Assembly: GCA_036960305.1 (NCBI GenBank)
Contig: JBALWA010000009.1
Location: 32,246-96,245, forward strand
DNA length: 64,000 bases
Direction of reading: 5' to 3'
From: JBALVT01 sp036960305
GTDB taxonomy: Bacteria; Pseudomonadota; Gammaproteobacteria; Pseudomonadales; Halieaceae
The notes under the pieces are model-generated. The model saw only the letters and a list, made by a program, of their open reading frames with translations, had not been told where the DNA came from and made no database searches. The translations under genes were made by a program, and so were the position numbers. Below, one piece after another: positions 26,375 through 35,952 of this stretch; position 1 is the first letter of the stretch, and each line of letters opens with the position of its first letter.

Positions 26375-29300
26375 ATGCTGACAAACAGTTATGGTAAAGC
26401 GGGTCTTTTTGCAACGGTTGTAGGATTACTGGCCGTGGGCACGGGCGATGTCACCCGGGCGGATGATACCGAGGTGTATCAGTCGACCTTTTCCGCTGGC
26501 GCCACAGGGCGCCCCAAAGTCCTGATCATGTTCGATGACTCAGGCAGTATGGACACAACAGTGGAGGGTGAACGCCCCCCCTATGACGCCACCCTGAACG
26601 GCACGGCCGACGATTACGCGTCCACCGCTAATTCAGATTACGTCTACTGGTCCACAAGCGGGAGCCCTCCCAGCGGTAACTCCAACCAACGTTTTAAGGT
26701 AACCAAAAACCGCTGTGTCAGTTCGTTTACTCCATTGGATGACAACGGCCTGTTTCAGAGCAGGGCCAGACGCTGGATCGCATCCAATTCCCGGGCCTAT
26801 CCGGGCGACATATACGATGCCGGCTGGACTTCCCTTCGCAGCGGATCAACGGACCCTCTGCATGTGGACTGCCTGACCGATATAAGCAACGACCAGGCCG
26901 GCAATGGTAGCGGACAAGCTGACAGCTTCCCTTTCCTGCCGCCCATTATACGGTACGCGAATCGAGTCCAGTATCGCGACAAGGACCTGGAATACAGTGC
27001 GGCAACCGCTGCCGCCTCCAACATTGACTGGGGCAGTACAACCTACACATTCTATAGCGCGCACTACATCGACTACTGGAACGATGACACATTGACGGTA
27101 GATCAGACCCGCATGGAAATTGCCCAGGAGGTAGTATCCACACTCATCTCAGCCAACCCTGGTATTGATTTTGGGTTGGGGCTATTTAACCGCAACTGCG
27201 GTGGTTACTCTGATCGTGGTGGTTGCAATGCCAATGGGTATAACGGCGGTCGCATCGTCAGAGGTATTATTGCCGACTCCGAAAACGCCACAGACATGCA
27301 AAGGACAGCACAAAACACAGCGCTGCAATCGACGGTAGCGGGCTTGACTTCCGAGGGCTACACACCCCTGTGTGAATCCATGTACGAGGTCTACAACTAC
27401 ATGGCCGGAGCGCCAGTCTATTACGGAGACGACCGCCACTCCACTGCCGACTCCCCGAACCGGGACACTACCATTGAAGCCATTAGGAATGGCGCGAACT
27501 CCTATGTTTCCCCTGCGACCGATTGCGCCTACACCTACGTCATCCTGATGACAGATGGCAAGCCCACTCGAGATACCAACGCCAACAGCCGCATCAAGAC
27601 CCTTACCGGCAGAAACCCAAACACCTATACCTGCGGTATTTATGAAGATGACGTCGCCGGCACTGCAGAGAACTGCATGCCGGAATTGGCCTACCACATG
27701 GCCAACACCGACCTGGATGGAAATTCCGCCAACGGCAATCAATACGGTATCACCTACACCATTGGCTTCACTACCAACCAGCAGTTACTCGCCGATACGG
27801 CCAGTGAAGGGGAAGGAGCTTACTATCAGGCAGACTCAGCCGATGCTCTGGCAACTGCTTTCCAGCGTGCCGTGGCCAGTATTCTGTCCACCGACGCAAC
27901 CTTTACCTCACCCGCCGTGGCGGTTGATTCCTTTACCCGGACCCAGAGCCGAAACGATGTATTTTTCGCCATGTTCAAGCCCTATGACTATGTGGATTGG
28001 CCCGGCAATATCAAACGCCTGAATCTGGCCCTTACCACCGATGTAAACACCGGCGACACCACCGCCTCACTGGTGGACAAGAACGGCGACCCAGCCATCG
28101 ACCCGGCTACAGGCCTAATCGATGACGAAGCCATCACCTACTGGGGGACCGTAGCAGACGGCGGCACGGTGGAAGCAGGCGGTGTGGGCGCCCTGCTAGC
28201 AGCCAGGGACCCGGTGACACGCACTATCAAATCCAATACAGGCACTAACGGTGCGCTGGAGGCTTTTGATACGAGCAATATCGACCCGGAAGCCTTTGGT
28301 TACACCGCTGGCGATACCGCGTCGCTATTCAATTTCTTTGGGGTTGCCAACCAGGCTGAACTGAACACCATTATCAACTGGGGCAAGGGCTACAAACTTG
28401 ATGAAGATGGCACGACCAACGGCACCCGGGATTGGGTGTTGGCCGACATGCTGCACAGCAAGCCCCTGGTGGTCAACTATGGTGCTCGCACAGGAGGCTC
28501 GCCGGCATTCACCCCTGCAGATCCCGACCTGAGAATCGTAGTGGGTACAAATGGTGGCTTTATCCATATGTTTGGCAACCGCGATGGTATTGAGGACTGG
28601 GCCTTTTTCGCCAAGGAACTGGGCCCCGTGCTGACACAGCGTTCCGCTAACAGGAAATCAACCAACCATGTTTACGGTATAGACTCACCCGCCGTGATCT
28701 ATACCAAAGACCTCAACTTTGATGGCACCCTGGACCATGCGGCTGGCGATAAAGTCTATATGTATAGCGGCCTGCGACGCGGTGGCAGCATGATGTATGC
28801 CCTGGACATTTCCAACCCCGACAGCCCGGCTTTCCTCTGGCGCATCGACAATACCACCAGCGGCTTCAGCGAAATGGGGCAGACCTGGTCAGTGCCAACC
28901 ATCAAGAAGATACCGGGCTATGTGGACGGCAATGGTGTGCCTAAACCGGTACTGATTTTTGGTGCGGGTTACGACACTGACAAGGACGCAATCACAGTTG
29001 CCGGTCCCGATGATGTCGGCCGCGGTATCTATATCGTGGATGCGGCTACGGGCGCCCTGATTTGGAGTATCACGCCCGCTGCAGACAGCGCGACGAACCT
29101 GCAGGCGTCTAACCTGAACCATTCGGTGCCCGCCTCGGTGACGGCATTGGACAGCAACGGCGATGAGCTGGTTGATCGTTTGTACTTCGGTGACGCCGGT
29201 GGACAACTATGGCGTGTAGACATGCCCGGAAACGTCCGTCCAACCGCTAGTCAGGACATCTGGCGTTTGACCAAAATCGCCGATCTGAATGACGGCACAA

Positions 29301-30037
29301 CTGACGCCGCCGACGACCGTCGGTTCATCAGCACGGCACCGGATGTTGTGCGCACCGAGACCTATGGATCCATATTTGATGCCATACTGATCGGAACCGG
29401 CGACCGAACCAACCCCAAGGCCCTGGACGTCACCAACCGCTTCTACATGATACGGGACGAACGTGTCAGGCCCTATATCACGGACGCCCCCACCAGTTCC
29501 GACTGTCTGGCCGATCCGCCTTCAGACGATTTCCGCTGCAATTTACCCTTGACCGACAGTAGCCTCTACGACCTGACGAGCAATCCGATAGACGTCGGTA
29601 CCGCAGCGCAGAAGTTGGCGGCCAGTACCGCCCTTGCTGCGGCCCACGGCTGGCGTATGGACCTGGGAGCCAACGGCGAGAAGAACCTGTCACGTTCACT
29701 GACCATCGGTGGCAAGGTTTACTTTACGACCTTCTCACCTGATACCGTACTGACCAACCTGTGTGAGCCCTCCCCTGGAACGAGTCGCATTTATGCGGTA
29801 GATATATACGATGCGACAGAGAATACGGATTTCAACAACGACAATGATTATGAGCGCTCCTGGGTTATTGGCTCCCTGATCCCCGACACGCCATCGCCGC
29901 ACTTTGGGCCTGATGGCGAGATTCGAATCCTGCTACCCCCGGGAAGCGGTGGCAGTGGCTTCGCCGGTAACCCTTTGGAGACTGGTGCGTCACTGCCCCA
30001 GCCTTATGGCTCCTACTGGTACCAGGAGGAATACTAG
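26375..30037 (+). CDS. pilY1: Type IV pilus tip adhesin / assembly protein PilY1
   Basis: ATG at 26375 follows GGAGG by eight bases; 1220 residues with a signal peptide. Residues ~45-500 form a von Willebrand A-like domain with a MIDAS start D54-x-S56-x-S58 (FDDSGSM) and the later VILMTDGKPT. The C-terminal half (~650-1200) is the PilY1 beta-propeller (GTNGGFIHMFG, MYALDISNPDSP, FGDAGGQLWRVD), including a calcium-binding loop from D926 (LDSNGDELVD). PilY1 sits at the pilus tip, counteracts PilT retraction, and can sense surfaces. No RGD was seen. Confidence 0.93.
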   Translation: MLTNSYGKAGLFATVVGLLAVGTGDVTRADDTEVYQSTFSAGATGRPKVLIMFDDSGSMDTTVEGERPPYDATLNGTADDYASTANSDYVYWSTSGSPPSGNSNQRFKVTKNRCVSSFTPLDDNGLFQSRARRWIASNSRAYPGDIYDAGWTSLRSGSTDPLHVDCLTDISNDQAGNGSGQADSFPFLPPIIRYANRVQYRDKDLEYSAATAAASNIDWGSTTYTFYSAHYIDYWNDDTLTVDQTRMEIAQEVVSTLISANPGIDFGLGLFNRNCGGYSDRGGCNANGYNGGRIVRGIIADSENATDMQRTAQNTALQSTVAGLTSEGYTPLCESMYEVYNYMAGAPVYYGDDRHSTADSPNRDTTIEAIRNGANSYVSPATDCAYTYVILMTDGKPTRDTNANSRIKTLTGRNPNTYTCGIYEDDVAGTAENCMPELAYHMANTDLDGNSANGNQYGITYTIGFTTNQQLLADTASEGEGAYYQADSADALATAFQRAVASILSTDATFTSPAVAVDSFTRTQSRNDVFFAMFKPYDYVDWPGNIKRLNLALTTDVNTGDTTASLVDKNGDPAIDPATGLIDDEAITYWGTVADGGTVEAGGVGALLAARDPVTRTIKSNTGTNGALEAFDTSNIDPEAFGYTAGDTASLFNFFGVANQAELNTIINWGKGYKLDEDGTTNGTRDWVLADMLHSKPLVVNYGARTGGSPAFTPADPDLRIVVGTNGGFIHMFGNRDGIEDWAFFAKELGPVLTQRSANRKSTNHVYGIDSPAVIYTKDLNFDGTLDHAAGDKVYMYSGLRRGGSMMYALDISNPDSPAFLWRIDNTTSGFSEMGQTWSVPTIKKIPGYVDGNGVPKPVLIFGAGYDTDKDAITVAGPDDVGRGIYIVDAATGALIWSITPAADSATNLQASNLNHSVPASVTALDSNGDELVDRLYFGDAGGQLWRVDMPGNVRPTASQDIWRLTKIADLNDGTTDAADDRRFISTAPDVVRTETYGSIFDAILIGTGDRTNPKALDVTNRFYMIRDERVRPYITDAPTSSDCLADPPSDDFRCNLPLTDSSLYDLTSNPIDVGTAAQKLAASTALAAAHGWRMDLGANGEKNLSRSLTIGGKVYFTTFSPDTVLTNLCEPSPGTSRIYAVDIYDATENTDFNNDNDYERSWVIGSLIPDTPSPHFGPDGEIRILLPPGSGGSGFAGNPLETGASLPQPYGSYWYQEEY

Positions 30038-30477
30038 TGAGACGATCAACGACGATAAGAAACACTCAGCGGATGACAGGTTTCACTCTGATGGAACTAA
30101 TGATTGTCATCATCGTAGTCGGCCTACTCATTAGTATCGCGCTGCCCGCTTACCAGAACGCCATGTTCAAAGGACGACGCGCGGATGCCAAAGAGGGGCT
30201 TATGACGGCAGCCAACCGGCAGGAACGCCTGATGCTGGATCGATCCACCTATACCGCCACCATGACTGATTTGGGTTATGCAAACGACCCACTGATTTCT
30301 ACCGAAGGGTTTTACACGATTGACGCGGCGGCCTGTGGTGGGGGTACGATAGCTACTTGCTATGTGCTGACCGCGACGCCCGCAGTTGGCTCACCCCAGC
30401 TTCAGGACGCCGAGTGCATCAGCTTTTCACTGGACTGGACAGGCGCCAAGACGGCAACTTCAGCAAATTGCTGGTAA
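30037..30477 (+). CDS. pilE: Type IV pilin-like protein PilE (minor pilin)
   Basis: GTG start at 30037 overlaps the pilY1 TAG by one base and has AGGAGG seven bases upstream. 146 residues; leader ends RMTG/FTLMELMIVIIVVGLLISIALPAYQ, followed by a ComP/PilE-type body (RRADAKEGLMTAANRQERLML) and a C-terminal disulfide candidate (ECISFS...NCW). Glu5 of the mature protein is present. Last pilin gene of the operon. Confidence 0.9.
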   Translation: MRRSTTIRNTQRMTGFTLMELMIVIIVVGLLISIALPAYQNAMFKGRRADAKEGLMTAANRQERLMLDRSTYTATMTDLGYANDPLISTEGFYTIDAAACGGGTIATCYVLTATPAVGSPQLQDAECISFSLDWTGAKTATSANCW

Positions 30478-30498
30478 CCGGACACCGGGAGAAACACT

Positions 30499-30825
30499 AT
30501 GAAAAACGCACAAACCTCAAACAAGATCACCCTCGCCGCTAAAGTTGGCCTGTTGTTATTGGCGACCACTCTGGCCACATCGGCCCTGGCAGATATGCCT
30601 GATACCGAATACGTCTGTCATGTCGCAGCGCCGGGGGAGGAAGGCCTGGTGCTTATTCAGGCGGACAACATCGAGCTGGCCACGAAGGCAGCCGGGGGCA
30701 GAAAAATGATGAAAATGACGCTACACCACCAGCCCAAACAAGTAACCTCGGTGATTGAGTGTATCGTTCGCAAAGACGGAACGTTCACCCAGGGTGGCGA
30801 CAAACTTCAGCTACCGGGACTCTAA
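30499..30825 (+). CDS. Small exported protein, unknown function
   Basis: 108 residues with a signal peptide (KVGLLLLATTLATSALA/DM, residue ~32) and a good site, GGGAG seven bases before ATG. The mature part has two cysteines (YVCHVA and IECIVR) that could form a disulfide. It lies 21 bp after pilE, so it is probably the last gene of the pilus operon. No family recognised. Confidence 0.65.
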   Translation: MKNAQTSNKITLAAKVGLLLLATTLATSALADMPDTEYVCHVAAPGEEGLVLIQADNIELATKAAGGRKMMKMTLHHQPKQVTSVIECIVRKDGTFTQGGDKLQLPGL

Positions 30826-31038
30826 TAACCTCGCTTGCCCCCTGACCAGAACGACATACTCTGGCCAGGGAAATTTTTACTGCTATAACGCTCGAATCAA
30901 CACTCACTCCCAAACTCATGCGCTGTCAGTCTCCAGGTGGCTCTGTTAAAATCGGCCGCTAGCGCTGGCACGCTCCACCGGTTTACGCGTTTCACCACAT
31001 ATTTACAACTCCGCAAATAAAATGGATATTGTTCTCTA

Positions 31039-31569
31039 ATGCCTGCAAACAAGCCAATGACAGAACCATCGCGCGTCTGCAGACTGCCGCGCATGTCCGG
31101 CGCCCTAGCATTTTTGATGACCACCCTTTTCCTGGCAGGTTGTGGCTCCGGGCCGATCAAGGAACAGGAAACGACAGAAGGCAGGGTAGTCTGTGATTCC
31201 TATATTATTCTGGACATGTGTGTACGCGATCTCATTGCCGATGACCAAGTGGACATGATCTATTTTACGGATACCGAGGAAATATTTATGTACCGCTCGG
31301 GCATGAAAGAAACCGTGGGGGAAATTATGGCATTCCACCAGTGCGCGGTGCCGCTGTCCAGCCAAATGCAGGCAACAACAAACCGTATCCTACTGCGAGG
31401 GGACCTCAGCCTCAGTGAAGAACTAAGTATTACCAAAGATTTGATCTCAAGTTACATGGCCGCAAAGCCGGAGATTGATGCTTGTAATGCGCGACATAAC
31501 AAACAGAAGGGACTAGAAGAAACTACCGAAGAAAAATTCTATGTCGACGAGGACGAGTGGGAGGACTAG
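31039..31569 (+). CDS. Putative outer-membrane lipoprotein, unknown function
   Basis: A lipobox FLAGC is clear; the lipid-bearing Cys is residue 35 from the ATG at 31039, or 17 from the ATG at 31093, which gives a more normal leader. The mature part is acidic with three further cysteines (VVCDSY, DMCVRD, HQCAVP, plus DACNAR) and a Glu/Asp-rich tail. No family recognised. The 213 bp before it hold nothing I can support. Confidence 0.6.
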   Translation: MPANKPMTEPSRVCRLPRMSGALAFLMTTLFLAGCGSGPIKEQETTEGRVVCDSYIILDMCVRDLIADDQVDMIYFTDTEEIFMYRSGMKETVGEIMAFHQCAVPLSSQMQATTNRILLRGDLSLSEELSITKDLISSYMAAKPEIDACNARHNKQKGLEETTEEKFYVDEDEWED

Positions 31570-31576
31570 GGGAAAA

Positions 31577-31604
31577 GACCACACTGCCTATAGGCAGTGT
31601 GGTC
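31577..31604 (-). terminator. Terminator after fadA
   Basis: A perfect inverted repeat with two 14-bp arms (GACCACACTGCCTA and its complement) and no loop bases beyond the centre. On the minus strand it is followed by TTTTCC and lies nine bases after the fadA stop. On the plus strand it follows the lipoprotein gene by eight bases but without a T run, so it mainly serves fadA. Confidence 0.8.
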
Positions 31605-31613
31605 GGAAAGGCA

Positions 31614-32789
31614 CTAAATACGTTCCACAACAGTCGTGATACCCTGGCCAAGACCAATACACATGGTAGCCACACCCAGGGTAAGATCACGATCCTGCAT
31701 AACCGTCAGCAATGAACCGGTAATGCGCGTGCCGGAACAGCCGAAGGGGTGGCCCAGTGCGATTGCACCACCATGAACATTCACCTTCTCCTCCATATCA
31801 TCCAGCCAGTTCAGGTCCTTGAGTACTGGCAGTGCCTGCGCAGCGAAAGCTTCATTCAGCTCAACCATTTCGATATCTTTCGTGCTGAGCCCAAGTTTCT
31901 TCAGCGCCTTCTGCGTTGAAGGTACGGGGCCATAGCCCATGATCGAAGGATCGACCCCAGCCAGCGCCATGCCCTTAATGCGGGCAATAGGCGTCAAACC
32001 CAGCGCCTGTGCTTTTTCGGCGGACATCATCAGCATCGCCGAGGCACCGTCGGATATCTGCGAGGAACTCCCCGCCGTGACCGTGCCACCCTGGGGATTA
32101 AATGCAGGCTTCAATGAGGCGAGACCTTCCAGCGTAGTTTCCGGACGAATGGTTTCATCGTGCTCCACCAGCGTCAGAGCACCGGCCTCATCATGCCCTT
32201 CCAGAGCAATAATTTCCCGCGCAAACTTTCCTTCCACTGTCGCTTTGTGGGCCAACTGGTGTGAACGCAAAGCCAACTGATCCTGCTGCTCACGACCAAT
32301 GCCATGCAACAGCGCCAGGTACTCCGCTGTCATGCCCATCATGCCCGCTGCCTTGGCAACATTGAGGCCCATTTTTGGATTGGGGTCTATATCTCCCATC
32401 ATAGGCAGGTGGCCCAGGTGCTCAACACCACCGACCAGGTAGACATCGCCCAGCCCCGCCATAATATTAGCCGCCGCAGTTTGCAGGGCCGACATAGAGG
32501 AGCCACACAGACGGTTCACCGTCTGGGCTGGAATGGTAAAGGGCAATTGCGCGCGCAGCACCAGGCCACGTGCCAGGTTCATGCCTTGCTCACCACGCTG
32601 TAGCACACAGCCCCAGATCAGGTCATCGATCTCGGCCGGGTCCAGCGCGCTGTTGCGGGCCAGCAGGCCATTGATCACGCCGACAGACAAATCGTCAGCA
32701 CGTACATTGCGAAAACAACCGTTCTTGGAACGCCCCATTGCGCTGCGGGCATAATCGACTATCACTGCGTCTCTTGGATTCAAACTCAC
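31614..32789 (-). CDS. fadA: 3-ketoacyl-CoA thiolase FadA
   Basis: 391 residues, exact family length. The acyl-accepting Cys is in NRLCGSSMSALQ; the second catalytic Cys is in GHPFGCSGTRITG, and the His-containing NEAFAAQALPVL block precedes it. FadA is the beta subunit of the fatty-acid oxidation complex and releases acetyl-CoA from 3-ketoacyl-CoA. It follows fadB by 27 bp. Confidence 0.95.
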   Translation of the reverse strand: MSLNPRDAVIVDYARSAMGRSKNGCFRNVRADDLSVGVINGLLARNSALDPAEIDDLIWGCVLQRGEQGMNLARGLVLRAQLPFTIPAQTVNRLCGSSMSALQTAAANIMAGLGDVYLVGGVEHLGHLPMMGDIDPNPKMGLNVAKAAGMMGMTAEYLALLHGIGREQQDQLALRSHQLAHKATVEGKFAREIIALEGHDEAGALTLVEHDETIRPETTLEGLASLKPAFNPQGGTVTAGSSSQISDGASAMLMMSAEKAQALGLTPIARIKGMALAGVDPSIMGYGPVPSTQKALKKLGLSTKDIEMVELNEAFAAQALPVLKDLNWLDDMEEKVNVHGGAIALGHPFGCSGTRITGSLLTVMQDRDLTLGVATMCIGLGQGITTVVERI

Positions 32790-32816
32790 AGTATTTCTCC
32801 TTAAATCGCCCGTTGG

Positions 32817-34964
32817 CTAGTAGTAGGTTTCGCCGCTGGCGAGTTTGGATTTCATGCCTTCTGTGAGCTCATAGCCCCTACCCAGATAAGCGAATTTTTC
32901 AGAGGCTTCTGCAATGTGAGCCAGACCAACACTGTCCATCCAGCGGAACACGCCGCCGCGGAAAGGAGGCATACCAACACCGAATAACAGTGCGAGGTCG
33001 GCCTCAGCAGCACTGCCGACAATGCCCTCTTCCAGGCAACGAGCGAGCTCGGTCGCCATGGGTAGCATCATGCGGGCAATGATATCCTCACGCTCGAACT
33101 CCTTACGATCACCTTCCACCGGGGCGATTAAACGATAGGCTTCCTCGCTGACAGTTTTCTTCGGTTTGCCTCGTTTGTCAGCAATGTAGTCGTAGAACCC
33201 TTTACCATTTTTCTGTCCATAACGGTCGTTCTCGAACATGACTTCGGTAACTGTCTTGAAATCAAGTTTCATACGATCCGGGAAGCCCTCCGCCATCACA
33301 GCGGCGGCATGCACACCCGTATCAATGCCGACAACATCCAGCAGGTAGGCCGGCCCCATGGGCCAACCCCAGCGCTCCATCACTTTATCGACGGCCTGGA
33401 AATCTGCACCGTCACGTACTAACTTGGTGAATCCGTCAAAATAGGGAAACAACACACGGTTCACCAGGAACCCGGGGCAATCCTTAACCACCACCGCTTT
33501 TTTACCCATACGGTTGGCGTAAGCCACTGTGCGTGCAATCGCGGTATCCGAGCTCTTTTCGCCCCGGATCACCTCCACCAGAGGCATGGCATGTACCGGA
33601 TTAAAAAAGTGCATGCCGCAAAAGTTTTCTGGTCTTTCCAGGGCTTCTGCCAATTTCGTGATGGATATCGTCGAGGTATTGGAAGCAAGAATGGCGTCCT
33701 TGCTTATATGCTTTTCGGTTTCTGCCAATACCGCGTGCTTGACCTTGGCATTCTCCACCACTGCTTCAACCACAATATCCACATCGCCAAATCCTTCATA
33801 GGACAGGGTAGGATCGATACTGTTGAGTACCTCCCCCATTTTGGAGGCGCTCATTCGTCCCCGGTCCACGCGCTTGGCCAGCAATTTGTTGGCCTCCGAC
33901 AGGCCGAGATCAAGACCGGCCTGAGCGATATCCTTCATGACAATTGGCACGCCTTTATAGGCTGACTGATAGGCGATACCGCCGCCCATAATGCCCGCAC
34001 CTAAAACCGCTGCGCGGCCTATTTTTTTGTCAGATTTCTTTTCCCACTGCTTGGCCTTCTTCCCCAATAGCTGGTCGGACAGAAACACGCCTACCAGGGC
34101 AGCTGCAACATCAGTCGTTGCCAAGTCGGCAAAACCTTCCGCTTCCACGTTCAGGGCGTCATCAAGGTTCAGCTTGTAGGCCGCCTCAATCACATCAACC
34201 ACCTTCACTGGGGCCGGATAATTGCGCCCGGCCTGCTGTGCCACCATGGACTTGATGGTAAAAAACGCCATCGCCGCCTCGGTGTCATTCAGGGGCAATG
34301 GGCCACTCTTGTCATCACGACGGCGCTGGTAGTCCAGCTTGCCGTCTATTCCACCTTGCAGTGTTGCCAGTGCCACGGCGCGCAACTGCTCGGGACCAGC
34401 GATCGCGTCTACAGCGCCGGCTTTTAGTGCAGCCGCGCCTGTTTGATCCTGGGCTGTCGCAATCCACATCACCGCTTCATCAACACCTATAATGCGAGGT
34501 AAGCGCACAGTGCCTCCCCAGCCGGGAAGCAGTCCGAGCTTCGTTTCAGGCAGGCCGATTTTGGCCGCCGTACTCATCACTCGAAAATCACAGGCCAGGC
34601 AGACTTCCAGGCCGCCGCCCATCGCAAAACCGTTGATGGCAACACAGCTGGGATAAGGCAGGTTCTGCAGGCGATTGAAATTGGCATTATTTGCGCCGAG
34701 AAACGGCTTAATGTCCTCCTTGCTGCCACCGAACAGGCTGGTGAATTCCGAAATATCAGCGCCGACGATAAACACAGGTTTACCACTGGTTAGCAAGAGG
34801 CCCTTGATACCGCTCTCCGCTTCCAGTGCGTCCAGTCCTGCGGTCAAGCAAGCGACCGTATTTTGATCGAATTTATTGACAGATTCGCCTTGCAGGTCGA
34901 ACGTCAGTTCGGCGATATCGCCCTCAAGACGCTGAATAGTTAGCGCGTCACTCTGGTAGATCAT
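32817..34964 (-). CDS. fadB: Fatty-acid oxidation complex alpha subunit FadB
   Basis: The ATG at 34964 (AGGAC upstream) gives 715 residues, the length of the Pseudomonas proteins; a longer open frame upstream is not coding-like. N-terminal enoyl-CoA hydratase/isomerase domain (GGGLEVCLACDFRVMS; LGLLPGWGGTVRLPR with the catalytic Glu region), then the NAD-binding GAGIMGGGIAYQSA near residue 320 and HFFNPVHAMPLVEVI near 450. Carries hydratase, 3-hydroxyacyl-CoA dehydrogenase, and isomerase steps of beta-oxidation. Confidence 0.95.
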   Translation of the reverse strand: MIYQSDALTIQRLEGDIAELTFDLQGESVNKFDQNTVACLTAGLDALEAESGIKGLLLTSGKPVFIVGADISEFTSLFGGSKEDIKPFLGANNANFNRLQNLPYPSCVAINGFAMGGGLEVCLACDFRVMSTAAKIGLPETKLGLLPGWGGTVRLPRIIGVDEAVMWIATAQDQTGAAALKAGAVDAIAGPEQLRAVALATLQGGIDGKLDYQRRRDDKSGPLPLNDTEAAMAFFTIKSMVAQQAGRNYPAPVKVVDVIEAAYKLNLDDALNVEAEGFADLATTDVAAALVGVFLSDQLLGKKAKQWEKKSDKKIGRAAVLGAGIMGGGIAYQSAYKGVPIVMKDIAQAGLDLGLSEANKLLAKRVDRGRMSASKMGEVLNSIDPTLSYEGFGDVDIVVEAVVENAKVKHAVLAETEKHISKDAILASNTSTISITKLAEALERPENFCGMHFFNPVHAMPLVEVIRGEKSSDTAIARTVAYANRMGKKAVVVKDCPGFLVNRVLFPYFDGFTKLVRDGADFQAVDKVMERWGWPMGPAYLLDVVGIDTGVHAAAVMAEGFPDRMKLDFKTVTEVMFENDRYGQKNGKGFYDYIADKRGKPKKTVSEEAYRLIAPVEGDRKEFEREDIIARMMLPMATELARCLEEGIVGSAAEADLALLFGVGMPPFRGGVFRWMDSVGLAHIAEASEKFAYLGRGYELTEGMKSKLASGETYY

Positions 34965-35082
34965 ATCGTTGTCCTGTTCCAGTGGGTGTAGACACAGCGG
35001 CACGCACCCATCACACAAGGATGAGCCCGCATCGGGGCGGTATTGTACAGCGAGGCAGGTTCTGAGACCAGCCATGCGCAAC

Positions 35083-35108
35083 AGGGAAGCCCACCATAGG
35101 GCTTCCCT
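35083..35108 (-). terminator. Hairpin between the SDR gene and fadB
   Basis: Perfect 10-bp arms (AGGGAAGCCC / GGGCTTCCCT) around a six-base loop, 11 bp after the stop of the SDR gene. No T run follows on the minus strand, so it may be a weak or attenuating terminator, or an RNA-stability hairpin. Confidence 0.5.
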
Positions 35109-35119
35109 ATAAAAGACGC

Positions 35120-35881
35120 CTAGAAGTCCGCCGGGCGAAACATGGCGTCATGACCGCCATCGACAAATAACACCGAACCGCAGATAAATCGGGCTTCCGC
35201 GCTCAGCAGGAAACTGGTAGCCGCCGCCTGATCTGTGGGCTTACCCGGAAATCCAATGGGAATACTCGCCATAAACTCCTTGATCGCTGCTCCGTAGGTG
35301 GGGTCATTCTCGACCTGCTCTGTCATCGGTGTCTGGGTGTAACCCGGCGCTATAGCGTTCATACGCACCCCAGCTGCTGCATACTCCGGCACCTTGGCGC
35401 GCATCCAGCGGGCAACCGCTTTTTTGGTGCCACTGTAGACCTCCTGGGCCTCGATAGATTCCGACATAGCCAGGGCCCCATCCTGATCACCGGCGAACAG
35501 CAGGTCAACAAAATCGGGGCTGCGATTCATGGGTGCAGAGTTTGAAGAAACCAGTACTACGGCACCATTCCTGGCCGCCAATTGGTCTTTCAAACCCTCG
35601 ATCAGCTCCACCGTACCAAAGTAATTTACCTGGGTAATCAGCGGATGATTGGGTACATTGGAACCCAGGCCAGCACAGGTTATCAGTCCATCAAGGCCAT
35701 CTGCCGCGGCCGCTTTGATGGCGTCAACGGCGCCCTGGCGCCCTTCCTGAGTTGACAGGTCGGCAATAATGTCCGCGTCCTTGATGTCAACTACAATCAC
35801 CTCATTGCCCTCGTCGCGCAGGCGTTGTTTGATTGCGGCACCGATGCCAGTTGCACCGCCCGTCATTGCGTAAGTACTCAT
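35120..35881 (-). CDS. SDR oxidoreductase, 3-alpha-hydroxysteroid dehydrogenase/carbonyl reductase-like
   Basis: 253 residues from the ATG at 35881 (GAGG eight bases upstream). The Rossmann motif is TGGATGIGAA; the catalytic Tyr-x-x-x-Lys is YSGTK. It resembles Comamonas HsdA in ways typical SDRs do not: VIVVDIKDADIIADLSTQEGR, CAGLGSN, VNYFGTVELIEG, and a terminal VDGGHDAMFRPADF. It may reduce ketosteroids or other carbonyls with NAD(P)H. It is upstream of fadB. Confidence 0.8.
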   Translation of the reverse strand: MSTYAMTGGATGIGAAIKQRLRDEGNEVIVVDIKDADIIADLSTQEGRQGAVDAIKAAAADGLDGLITCAGLGSNVPNHPLITQVNYFGTVELIEGLKDQLAARNGAVVLVSSNSAPMNRSPDFVDLLFAGDQDGALAMSESIEAQEVYSGTKKAVARWMRAKVPEYAAAGVRMNAIAPGYTQTPMTEQVENDPTYGAAIKEFMASIPIGFPGKPTDQAAATSFLLSAEARFICGSVLFVDGGHDAMFRPADF

Positions 35882-35952
35882 TGTCACTTCCTCAGTCGTA
35901 TTGACAGGTGATTATCGAGGACGCCATTGTTTCATAATGTCGCTGAGGAATT

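Noticed and set aside
34965..35081. N-terminal extension of FadB
   Set aside because: The upstream frame is not fatty-acid-oxidation-like, and the ATG at 34964 has a ribosome site and gives the family length.
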